From: Ailanthus altissimus | Lineage: Eukaryota > Streptophyta > Magnoliopsida > Sapindales > Simaroubaceae | Direction of reading: 5' to 3' | Assembly: GCA_946807835.1 (NCBI GenBank) | Contig: OX327699.1 | Span: 17,162,014 to 17,226,013, forward strand | DNA length: 64,000 nucleotides | Shown: piece by piece, positions 49,408 to 61,400 of the stretch | Layout: the number at the start of each line of letters is the position of its first letter | Position numbering within the stretch: position 1 is the first letter of the stretch | Made by a program: the position numbers and the translations under genes | Notes under the pieces: model-generated | Told to the model about the DNA's origin: nothing | Seen by the model: the letters and a program-made list of their open reading frames with translations, nothing else | The model's database searches: none

Positions 49408-52400
49408 ATGAACATTGTCAAGGGTGTCGCTGACCTCATTCGGAGATCATCCAGTGGGACCTTAGGAGAGTCCTCTTCGGGGATAAAACATGAGAAGTTC
49501 TCTCTCCCAAGTACGAAGATTCGCTTCAGGTACTTGTATCTGATTAAGAAATATTTAAGTTCTGCCATTTTTTAGTTCTTGGTTACTTTCATTAGTTGTG
49601 TCTGAGTTCATGAAGTCGAATTAATAAAGCCCCTAAACTTAGCTATTGTACTGATGTTACATCTCAGTTCAGGTATGAAAGTAACTTTAGATACTGTTAT
49701 AAATATGAATATGAATTTGAATGTGAATATCCTTCTGTCTGACATTGTGTTAGGGGAGCACTAATGAAATTGACCATATTTTTTTTTTCCCTAGGAAAGT
49801 TAGTTGAAGAGACATTTTACTGCAGCATTCCCTTTCTATTGTTTTTTGTTGTCTTTTCTGGTGTTCTTTTCTATTGCTATGTGAAAACACTTCTTATTGC
49901 CAGGTTTTATTTAATTGTTGTGCTTACAGAGGAATAATACTTGATCATTCTGTCAGCATTATAGATGTATGAGATTTTGTTCTCATCAGAAAATAATAGA
50001 TGTAGAGGACATTACTAGGTGGTGCTAACCAAGGCACTGAACTTTCTTCCATATTACTATGCTTATGGAGCTATATTTAGGTTCCAAGACTAGTAGGGCG
50101 TGTTAAAGGAAATGGAAGGTGAGAATGGGAAAGGGATGAGTTAAGCAGCCTTATTTTATTTTATTTTTTTATGATGAGACAAAATGATTAACTTAACTGA
50201 ATTGCCAATATTAAGCTTCATTTCTGATTTAGAAATGATTTTAGATGTAAACCCTCAGTGAAACTGTTAGAAATGGAGATAAATATGATATCATTGGTGT
50301 TTGAAAGCCTAAAATTGTAGTTTTCGATTATTGCTGCTTGTCCAAGTCCTGTAGGTGATAGATCACTTGTTGCTGTATTGTTTGGTGGCTAGAGAGATTT
50401 AGTTCTTTTGCTTTGTTCATAAATTTTTTTTTTAAAACCAGTTTTAAGAAACAAACTTGTAATTAAATTACTTTCTTCAAAATTTATTGGCTGTTTCATG
50501 GACACTGTTTGGGGTTTTACTGGATGAAAGTGGAGATTTTTGAAGCAAAGCACCTTCCTTTTAACCTCGGAAGTTGTTATATCGTGTTTTATGCAAGGCA
50601 TATATTTAGTGTGAGAAGAAGGACGATTTAGCCAGGCATGTTATCTTCACTCTTTTATATTTTTCTTTTACTTTGCAGTGAAGTAGGTGATGAGGCAGCT
50701 CTAAATACGCTTTGGGAGAGATATCAGAACACTGCAGATAAGGTATGCCAGGAAATTTTATGGTTTATAATTCGTCTAGAGTTCTATATTTTTCTGGTCT
50801 TCTCTCAAGAAATAAATGTACAAGGTAATCAGCCCGGAAGAATAATAAATCGTCTATATGTTATAACCAAAATTTATAGTTAATAATGTTTGTGCCTGAT
50901 TAACATTCTTTGCATCCGAAGTGTGCTGTTGTTGTCACTTACCTATGAGGTTAAGCTTCGGACTGAGGAGTAACTACAGTCCAAAATATTCTAAATTATA
51001 CTCATTGCGTATATATGTTTCTTGATTCTCCTCACCTCATCACTTTTCCCTCTTTTAGAAACCCAAAATTTTTAATTAATTTCTCTCTTCTTTTCTTCCA
51101 TAAGTTGATTCTCATGGTTTTTTTTTGAAAACATTTTTTTTTGTTTAAAAAATAAGAAAAACAGCAGAAAGGTGCTTGGTTTAGTGTTTTTAAAAACTTG
51201 TTTCTGAGAACACAAAATAATGTTTTCAAAATTATAACTAAGATGTAAAGATGACGATGTTGTTTTTCTTTGAGTGTTTTGCAAATCACACACGAAAAAC
51301 AAAGAACCTTATTTATGTTAAAAAACAATACCAAATGCACTCTCTCCATTTCAGTTTTAGAAATCTACTTTTAACAAATACTACCAGATGTGGTTTCTTA
51401 TCTTCAAAACACCATTCTCAAATCATTAGTTTTATTCCAAAAAATGATTTTGAAAAAACATTGTCTTGTAAAACATTGCCAAACACACCCTAAATATCTG
51501 TAGAACTGTCAGTTTTGTCTAAAACTTGGGTTCTGACTAGGACATGGCTGATCCTGTATGCCAACCTGTCATCCAATCTCCAATTCTCTTTCTGATTTGC
51601 CATGTTTCACATTGTCCCAAACTTGGCTTGGATCCTTCCTTCTCTCTTTCTTTCTCTCTCTCGTCCTACCATTAGTAATTAATTGTCAGCTGCTGTGCTA
51701 GTATATGTGGTGTTTTTTTTCTATTTTAAATTACATCAAATATAAACCCCTCCCCACCCTGGTGTTTGTTCTATTTGCCGTTTGTTATGCATAATTGTTA
51801 TATTGTTACTAATATATGAATTTGTTTTGTAATTCACTTAAATTTTAGGTGGAAAAGAGAAAGCTGTTTCACATATTCCTCAAGCAATTTCTTATTGTAT
51901 TCAAAAACTGGAAACCAGTTAATGGTGGTCGTTTGTCTGAGGCTTCTTCAACAACTGTCCAACTTGATGATATAGTTGTTGGCTGCTCTGCTGGACATCC
52001 TGCTGATACTATTCTGTTGCTAATTGAAGAGGTCACCCATTTAACCACTTTTGTCACTGAGAGTAAGTTAATTTTTTTTTAGTAATATAAAGCAGATTGG
52101 TTGAGACAGACTATTTTGTTAGTAAAGTGCTTGTGGTAAACACTGTAAACCAATGGTTAGGCAAATCCCTTGAAAATCTTGGTGTGAGTGGCGTTCAATC
52201 CCAAAGCCTCCTGTAATTAAGAGACATTACTGGCTGAAATAGTGAGTACCAACTTTACGTCAGTGGCCCATTTGGTTGTTGAAGTTACTGGTTTTCTTTG
52301 CTTGTTTTCAATTAGATAATTGAGGAAAATTTTTGTCAGTTTGACCTTTTATGAACCATCAGGTTCAGTTTATGGCTTAAACTTTTTGTAATTAAGTATA

Positions 52401-55400
52401 TATCCAACCTGAGACTGTAAGACAGTTTATGTGAACCTGAGGCCACTCAATGCATCAACTTCTTCAGTTATTATCAAGATTGGATGAAAAAGGAAATTTC
52501 TAGTTCATTGAGTTAATATATTTATTATAGTATTTCTTTAAATGAAATTTGCCTTTCCAAGTTAACTAAAATTAGTTTAGCTCTATTGTTGGTGAACCTT
52601 TCTCTCCTCAAGGTTGACTATGGGGGTCATAGTATTTAGTCCTTTCTTATGGCAGTTTCCCCTTATTAAGTGATTCTACCCTTTTAATTTAAGTTCTATT
52701 GTTATTCCATCTGCCATTCTTTTTATTATTACTTCATTGTTAATGCAGTGAATGGTGTGGTGTGCTCTACAATGAACTTACCAGAGTCTTCCACAGGCTT
52801 GAATACCTCTTCTGAAGCTTTTTCTGTCTTGGATGCTCTGACAATTGTTACTCGTTCAATGCATAATTGCAGAGTTTTTGGCTACTATGGTGGAATTCAG
52901 AAGCTTACAGCACTAATGAAAGGTGGGTTGATTTTTATTTATTTATTATTATTGTTGTTATTATTATTATTATTATTATTTTATTTCTTTAGGTGGAGAT
53001 GTTGGTACTTGATGGTTGTATTGGTTTACTTCAGTGCTGGAAAATTCATTTTCCTGTGATTAAATTTGGGACGTGCTTTCTATACCTTAATAGCTGATAT
53101 CCAATTTATGCACCCACTTATACTCGCTTAACTGAACCATAAAAAAAAGTCAGATATCCAAATTTCTCGTTATGTTAATGTTTTATATAGCGCCTTAATT
53201 TGTTCTCAGGATGGTTATTTGGAGACCTAAATGCCAATAATTAAAATGTTTTTCGATCTACCTCTGTTTATGAAGGATTTCTCCCTGATCTCTGATTTAT
53301 GAATCTTGTAATTTCTGCTTCCACCATTATTATTATGTTAGGATAGGAAATTTGTGGATGCATTCTCCATTTTGAAGTTCTCATTGCCTTTTTTTTTGTA
53401 ATTTAATTTCAGGGGTAGTTATTCAACTCAAAACAATAGCTGGTGTGCTTTCTGCTGATGAAAGTTTTTCTAATTTTACGGCAGAGAAAACTGGATTCCT
53501 GCAGAAAATACTTGTATACGTGGTGTCAATAATGTTTAGCTTTATTGATTTAAATCCAAATGTAAATGAGAAGGCTCATTTGTACAGTCATGTCATGGAA
53601 TCTTCTGTTCTAAGTGCTGGTGCTTCTCCTGGTGATTCATCTAGTAGAGTGAAGGTTTCCTTTTGTGAAACAAGGCTAAATTGGCATAAGAAAGCAGTTG
53701 TTTCTGTGATGGAAGCTGGTGGGCTTAATTGGTTAGTAGGTAAGGTAGGAATTTTTGTTTTCTTTTTCATGCTTTGACTAAGTAATCCATGCAGAAAAGC
53801 TGCATCAGACATCTTATTGGTTTTGCAAATTGCCTTTGCTTTCCACAAGTTGCTTGTTCTATTCATCTTTGAATTATTTGAGTTTGTTAAATATGCTTTA
53901 TGCATTATTATTGCATTGAAAATTGATAGTTTTTTCACTGACAATTGATTTTGGAGACTGCGATGCAAAAGATAGTTGAAGATATTCAATCATTTTTATG
54001 TATATGTATGTTTGGTTGAATGTACATTTTGCATGAGACAACCACTTCAATTTTGGATCAGAAAGTGACTGTTACCCAGTCTCAATGCACTTATTCCTTC
54101 TAAAAGTCAAGATGGTGTTCAAGCTCTCTGGGAATCTTGATTTTATGTTACAGCACAACTGTTAAATGATTGCTGGCATCTTTTTTTTTTTTTCTAAATT
54201 ATTATTTTTTAAATCAAACTAGAGTATCATATTCAGTAACTGATGTGTTCTTTTGCATTTATCTTTTTAATGTGCTTGTATTTTTCATTGTTACTGAAAT
54301 GTCTACGTATCAGTTCATTTAATAAAATATTTTTGTAATGCAGAGCTCTTGAGAGTCATCAGAAGGTTAAGTATGAAAGAACAGTGGACAGATATATCAC
54401 TTCAGTGCCTGACTTTGAGAATCCTTCATTTATCATTGTCTGACAATCCAAGGGGTCAAAATCATTTTAAAAGCATTGGAGGCCTTGAAGTCCTATTGGA
54501 TGGACTTGGACTTCCATCTACTAATGTTCTTCTTTTGGAAAATGTGACTCATATTGATGTAAAAAGGTAGATATGTAAATTTTTAAACTTGTATGATATG
54601 GTTTATTTAATATATGATTTCTCTAGATTGACTTTTTGCAAGCTCTTTATTTTTTCTGATTATTTCATTCAATGGTGCTGGCCACAAGTCTTGGAACTTC
54701 AATGCTTAACATTTATCTTCTGTTTGAAGTCAATATTTTGACTCTTTTCTTTTTTCTTATCTTAAGATAGTGCTTTAATTATTATGCAGAAGTGAGAATC
54801 CCTTGGCACAAATATTGCAGCTCCATGTTCTTTCTCTGGAAGTTCTCAGAGAGGCCGTGTATCCTTCTTTTGCATTCTTCTAAAGTTGAAAAACCTGCAT
54901 GCTATCTCTCGTCTCTTAGATTATTCTTTTCGTGGTTAAAACTTTTGAATGTTGTATGTGCAATCTGGATCTTGTAAGTGCCTGTTGAGTTGGTGCACAT
55001 TTGCATGCATGCTATAAATATGTGTTGCCTATTTGTGAGGACCATGCAAGGACATTACAATGCAATAGGAAGCAACTTACTTTCAACCAATAAATTATTG
55101 TGAAAAAGGCAGGTGTCTGAATTTTGGCTTAAGCTTAGCATGTCGGTTCTCAGTTACGTGCTCACAATTTGTGATGTCCTTGACAACTATTTAGCTTTGG
55201 AAATTTGAACAACTTGCAGTTTCTGTATGAAAATGGAAGAGTTCATAAATTTGCAAATAGTTTCTGTTCACCTGCTTTCATGCTACAAGAGTACAAGCAG
55301 CAGAGAAAGGACTTGCATCTGCATGATGATTTTCAGATGTCTGTCTTTGACTTGAAGAATGTGAAAAGGCGTATAACAGAGCCTCCTGTTCCAGTTTCAG

Positions 55401-58400
55401 ATAATGCTTCTTATTCTCAGCTTTGGAGTGATTATGTGATCAAGTTGAGCAGAGTCCTTTGTTCATTCCTTCTTGCACCAAAAGATGTTAAATCTCATCA
55501 AGGCCAAGTAAGCACCAGCCGAATTGCTATTCCAGTTTCAGCTGTGTATGGTGAACTTTCAATTAAATGGGTTATGAGGGTTCTTCTTACAGTGTTCCCA
55601 TGCATCAAGGCTTGTTCAAATCAAAATGAATTGCCAAGCCATTTAAGGTAAAGTTTTTGCAGTATTTTGTTTGAGGAATCCATAGTGCTTTTAATTAGAA
55701 TCCTGCAAACTGCTTATTCTGTTTTCTTGTTTCTCTATTCTCATTTCTTTCTCTAAATTTGTTTTTATTTCTATTTTTCTGCAGGGTCTTTGTCGCTACT
55801 TTGCAGCATTCTGTTCTGAATGCATTTAGGAAAGTTCTTGTTTCATCACCTGTGTCACTTGAAGTGTTTCGGGAAGAGGGAATTTGGGACCTTATCTTCT
55901 CTGAGAATTTTTTCTATTTTGGACCAGCTTTCGGAGTATCTTCAAAAGACCATTGCTCATATAGTGAGGGATATTCTACCTCCAATAGCAAAAATAGTCA
56001 CATTAAATCTAGTAGGGTTGAAGTTCTTCAAATGGAAGTAGTTTCATTTGTAGAATTTGCTGCCACTTCTATTGGGAGTGTGCATAACTTGGTAAGTTCT
56101 TCTTCATTCACTTGATATCCTTTGGTTTTTGATAGGAAACAAGAACTTTATTATAAATAAGAGAATTACTAAAACAAGTGGATAGAGGAATTCACTAAAG
56201 GAAAAGGAAAAAGAAAAAGTACAGCCTAAAAGCAAACAAAATAGGAACTGTTAGAACAAGATACAAGCTACAAAACAAGACCAGAAAACATATGATATTC
56301 TTTGTTTGACATGCACTCTTAGTTTTTTATGGATATAGGGTGTGGTGAAAAATCAAGTAAAAGATATGGGTGTTAGTTTTGTCCTGGAACAAAAAGTACT
56401 AATTATTGTTGGGTTTTCATTATTTATTTATGTTAACTGCTTTTGTTTTGGATCGAGATACCTCAGGACTGCCTTTGAATTCAACCCAGGAAGGGGACTT
56501 GTTTGGATTTTTCCTACCTCCCCTTATTTTGATAACTTGTAACAATGAGAGCTCAATTTAAGAGAGAGCTCACTGATCTCACAATTTAATAATATTTTTT
56601 TTTGCTCGCCTTTTCATTGATAGATCAGGTCTCTTAAATACACTGTCAGGCAACCATAATTCCTACTATTAAAGAGATAATAATAATAATATTTAAAGAA
56701 AGATAATTTTATAATAATATCTAAAAAGATAATCCTATAATAATATCTAAAGAAAGATAATCCTAAAATATTTACTTAATGATAACAATATCTAAAGAAA
56801 GATTTATTTTAAACAAAAAATAGAATATTTGCAACTAAATAAAATTCTGAAATGGTGCCACTTCTTATTTTGTTTGACTTCGTAACATCACTCCCTCCCT
56901 CCAAAGCGTGCTTGACCTCAAGCGTAAAGGTAGGATGTTGGTCCAAGATTTTGGGTCTCTGAAATAGCATGTAATGATATTTCGAATTCTAGGATGTCGC
57001 CCTCCATGGCTGATTCTTCCTCGATCCCTTCTAACCAGAGTAATTTTTTGCATTTGTGACCTGGAATAAACTGCTCATCACAGTTGAAGCAGAGACCCTT
57101 TACCCTTCTATCTTCCATCTAAAATCTTGTAAGGCGTCAAATGAATGGGGAATTTTGGGCACCTGGTTCCACGGGCCTGCAAATGGAATTCCCTTCCCCT
57201 ATGTGAATTGTTGGTGTGGTGTTTTTTTTAGCTAAGCTTTGCTGTTCATAGAGTCTTGCAAGGCTCATTGCGGTGGATAAGTTGGGTGGGTGGTGAAGTT
57301 CCACTTCTACTGCAATATCTTCCCACAATCCGCTCACAAAAATCTGCATTTCCTGTTCAGAAGTTAGATAATGAGTTTAGGCAGAAATCTTCTCAAATTG
57401 ACGTTGATATTACTTTACTGAATTTGCCTGTTTGAGTTTGGACAATATTCCCAGTATGTATTGAGCCAACCTAAGAGTTCTGTATTCCCATCCAAATGAG
57501 GGAAATCAATTTTGGTATATCTGGGAAAATGTTGGCGATGATCTGGGTTGGTGTGTATGGTTGTGGCTATTCGGATTGACGTTGCTGTTGTTGATTTGGG
57601 GGGGATGGTTGTGGCTTTCATTTTGAGATTCGGTATTTGGTTTTTGGGTGTGTAATGAGTGTGTAATTTACTCGAGTTGTGTGGCCATGGTTTAAAAACG
57701 AGCGTGGGTGGCTGCTTGTTCACTTTTGTAGATTGCGAGGAAATCATCGAATTGCTCCTGCAAAGTATGCTTTTCCTCAATTACCTCATGCTCTGATACC
57801 AAATTGTTAGTTGCTTTTGTTTTGGATCGATTAATGGGTCGAAATACTTCAGGATTGCCTTTGAATTCAACCCGGGAAGGGGATTTGTTTGGATTTTTCC
57901 TACCTCTCTCTATTTTGATAACTTATAATAATGAGAGCTTGATTTAAGAGAGAGCTCACTGATCTCACAATTTAATAATGTTTTTTTTTGCTTGCCTTTC
58001 CATTGATAGCTCAGGTTCCTTAAATACAATGTCGAGCAACCATAATTCCTACTATTAAAGAGATAATAATAATATTTAAAGGAAGATAATCCTATAATAA
58101 TATCTAAAAAGATAATCCTATAATAATATCTAAAGAAAGATAATCCTATAATAATATCTAAAGAAAGATAATCTTAAAATATTTAATAAATGATAATAAT
58201 ATCTAAAGAAAGATTTATTTTAAACAAAAAATAGAATATCTGCAACTAAATAGAATTTTGAAATGGTGCCACTTCTTATTATGTTTGATTTCGTAACAAT
58301 TTACTTTTCTATTTTGCCTCTCATTGTTTATGTATTTGGGCTTTCCTAGTGCCAATTGACAACTATCATATAAGGTGTTGTCTTGGTTGATTGACTTTTA

Positions 58401-61400
58401 ATCTGACATAATGGTTTAATGGAATGTCCCTTGAATGTGTTGGTACCCATTTATTACATATTGGCTATGTCCAAAAACAATCTGTGTATGTACTAATCTG
58501 TGTTTATATATTTTCCGATATCTAATTTGCCATGCTTTACAAAATCTTTGTACTAAATACACCTAAAATATTTTTTGACGATAAGAATATTTAATCTCTA
58601 GGTGTAGGGTCAAATAATAGCCAATATGTAATAAATGGGTAGCAACACATTCAGGGGACATTTTGTAATAAATGGGTAGCCAATATGTAATACTTGGTTT
58701 TCAACAAGTATCAAAAAAAGAAAAGGCTAGAGGTGAAATATCCTTGGAGCCTCCTATTCAACAAGTTTCCTTGCTACTAAAGGTTGTAGGCTCTGACAGT
58801 AAGGAAATTGCTTCTTACAAAATAGAATTACAATACTTTGAGTTGTTTTAGAACAGATAGCATATTATAGGGTTGAAAATTAAATGCTAATTGTTTAGAT
58901 AATTGGTAATTGCAATCGTTTGGGATAATGTTATTTTAAAATTATGAGTTGGTGTAATATATATTGAGGTGATACATGAATTCACGCCTAGAGGTTTAAG
59001 GTGTGACTGTGTACATAAATGCATGGTGCACACCAAATTATTCATCAAAGTTCCTAACTGTGTTTTTGAAGAAATTTCTTGTAGCTTCTTTTTTACTACA
59101 TCATAGTGGCTTGCCCTTCTAGTTTCGAAAGTCAACTCTGTATTTTCTAGTTTTGGAATCTTCAGACCTTTCTTCTGTTTTTTTTTTTAAAACATAATTT
59201 CTCCTCTTTCTTTGGCAGCCTGAGTGTTCTGCTCTTTTAGATGCTCTTGAACACTGTGCTTGTAATCCCGAGATTGCTAGTGTTCTTGCAAGGAGACTGC
59301 ATCGCATATTGCAACTTTCAACTGAGAAAACTATTGCTTCCTTTAAAGCACTTGATGCAGTTACGCGAGTGCTTAAAGTTGCTTGCATTCAGGTCCAAGA
59401 ATCTAAAAGTTCTGGGAGTATAGGCCCTATTATTCATAGGTATCAGAGATCTGATTCACGTGAGACAACCCAGGGCTGGCATGAATGCATGGACACATGC
59501 ATGGAGCTCTTTATGGAGTTTTGGTCAAAAGCAGATAACGCGAAAAGTTTGATTTTGCATAATTCCACTTGTATTGATTGCTTGTTTGATTTATTTTGGG
59601 AGGAAGGTTTCAGAAATAATGTGCTCAAGTACATTCTTGATCTCATGAAGGTATTCCTTCTTACAACTATGCTTTGCTATATAGTTTGTTTATTATTAAC
59701 AACTTTTTTTTTAACAAATGGATTGTTTCTTTTTTCATCTTTTTAGATTGTGCCCTTGTCTGAGGAAGATCAAACAGCAAAGTTGCAATTATGTTCAAAG
59801 TATTTAGAAACGTTCACTCAAATAAAGGAATGCGGGAAAAGTTTTGTAGAATTGTCTATTGATCTTTTGGTTGGAATGAGAGATATGATCTCCGCTGATC
59901 GATTGGTATATTGTCCTGCATTCATTTGATTTCTCTCTTGGTTGAATCATATATTTTTTTAGTGCATGTGTGTGTCAGATGGCTCTTGGTCCTGTTACTG
60001 TGATGTCTAACTGAATTTTTGCTCCTTCAGTACTATCAGGCTCTGTTTTGTGATGGAGAGTGCTTTTTGCATGTTGTCTCTTTGCTAAATGGTAATCTTG
60101 ATGAGGCAAATGGAGAAAAACTGGTTTTGAACGTCCTTCAAACGCTTACTTATCTGCTTGCAAGTAATGATGCCTCAAAGGTATATTCTTTGTTTTGTTT
60201 GCTTGTTGTCAAATCTATGTCAACTGAAAGATTTATTTGATTATCTTGTCAAGGGAAGATTTAACTTGGAAATGCCGTTTGTTACTCTGTCCTACTTATT
60301 TAAATTGTCGGAAATTTAGAATTGTCTTTCGAACCGAGAGATTTCACATTGCTTCAAGGTTCGTTTGGTATAGCCTTTTCATCTAGAGCTTATGCTAGTA
60401 GAGCTTTTATAGGTAGAACCTTAAGAAAAAATTATTAGTCGTTTGGTTGTCACTTATAGATTTTAGTAAAAATTGAGCAATTACTTTAATGAACCATTTT
60501 TTTGAAGTTATGTTAAAAGAGAATTGAGGTAAAACTTTCAAAATGAAATAAGGGTATTTTAGATGATTCAACACTTAAAAAAAAAACTCTCTAAACTTTA
60601 CTTTTAAAGCTCAATATTAGAGTTACTTTCAGTAGAGGCAAAATAGTTTTTTTAATTTTCAAAGCTCTTCTATGGTTTCAATCAAACGCTGTAAAAAATT
60701 TTAGTAGAGCTTTTGACATTACGAAAGCTTTTCAGTAGAGGCAAAATAGTTTTTTTAATCTTCAAAGCTCTTATGTGGTTTCAATCAAACACTGTAAAAA
60801 AATTTAGTAGAGCGTTTGACATTAAGAAAGCTCTTTTAGCCTATGGAAAGACATAGCAAATGGGTTGAGTGCTATCTTTGAATTTTCTATGGGGTGCAAT
60901 GGTACAGAAGTAATTTGCAAAGACTTGTTGGGTTTGGCTGTCAGAAAATTTTGTTGTCATGTCTATACTTGGTCTAAGTTTTGCATAAATTTTTTTATGG
61001 ATTTAGTTGCTCTTTCATATTACACTCCTTTGACTAGGAGTGCAGAAAAATAAAGTTTTGTGTGCAAGAGGTGTTCGACCAACATAAACATAGAGGATGA
61101 TAGTGGTAAGTTGTTTGCCAATGTAAAACATATACTCTTCCTTAATGAACATGAAGATGGTGAAGTGGATGTCTTCAATCAACCATGAAGATGTTGGGTG
61201 TCACTTGGTTTAAGTGGTAAAGCATCTTGAGTTGTAACAAGAGGTCTAGTGTTTGAACGTTGCTTACGCTAGTTAGGAAGGGTTTGGTTTATATTTGATG
61301 TAAGAGAAGAAAAAATTAAAAAGAAAAATTCAACCATGAAGGTGGCTTTACTGTGTGGAACTGAGTTTGAACTTCAGTGATTTGAAGTCCTACTGAAAGG

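Larger units (their letters stand above)
56426..58303 (-). mobile_element. Gag-only LTR element (TR-GAG type) in BEACH intron 9
   Basis: The element is 56431-58298 (1868 bp), flanked by a perfect ATTTA target duplication (56426-56430 and 58299-58303), and lies antisense to the host gene. On the minus strand the order is: 5' LTR (58298-57805), primer-binding site TGGTATCAGAGC just inside it (about 57801-57790), gag remnants (57780 to about 56918), polypurine tract GGAGGGAGGGAGTGA (about 56902-56888), 3' LTR (56887-56431). The gag ends soon after a zinc knuckle, where related Ty3/gypsy elements begin their protease. Protease, reverse transcriptase, RNase H and integrase are all absent. Plant elements of this type, described as TR-GAG, rely on enzymes of a full-length partner. 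The two LTRs are similar but not identical. Confidence 0.88.

Noticed and set aside
51032..51493. Several ORFs on both strands in BEACH intron 2
   Set aside because: They fall in a MITE-like inverted repeat segment and read as lysine- and phenylalanine-rich chance translations.
53588..53989. 133-codon minus-strand ORF
   Set aside because: A shadow of BEACH exon 5 and its following intron.
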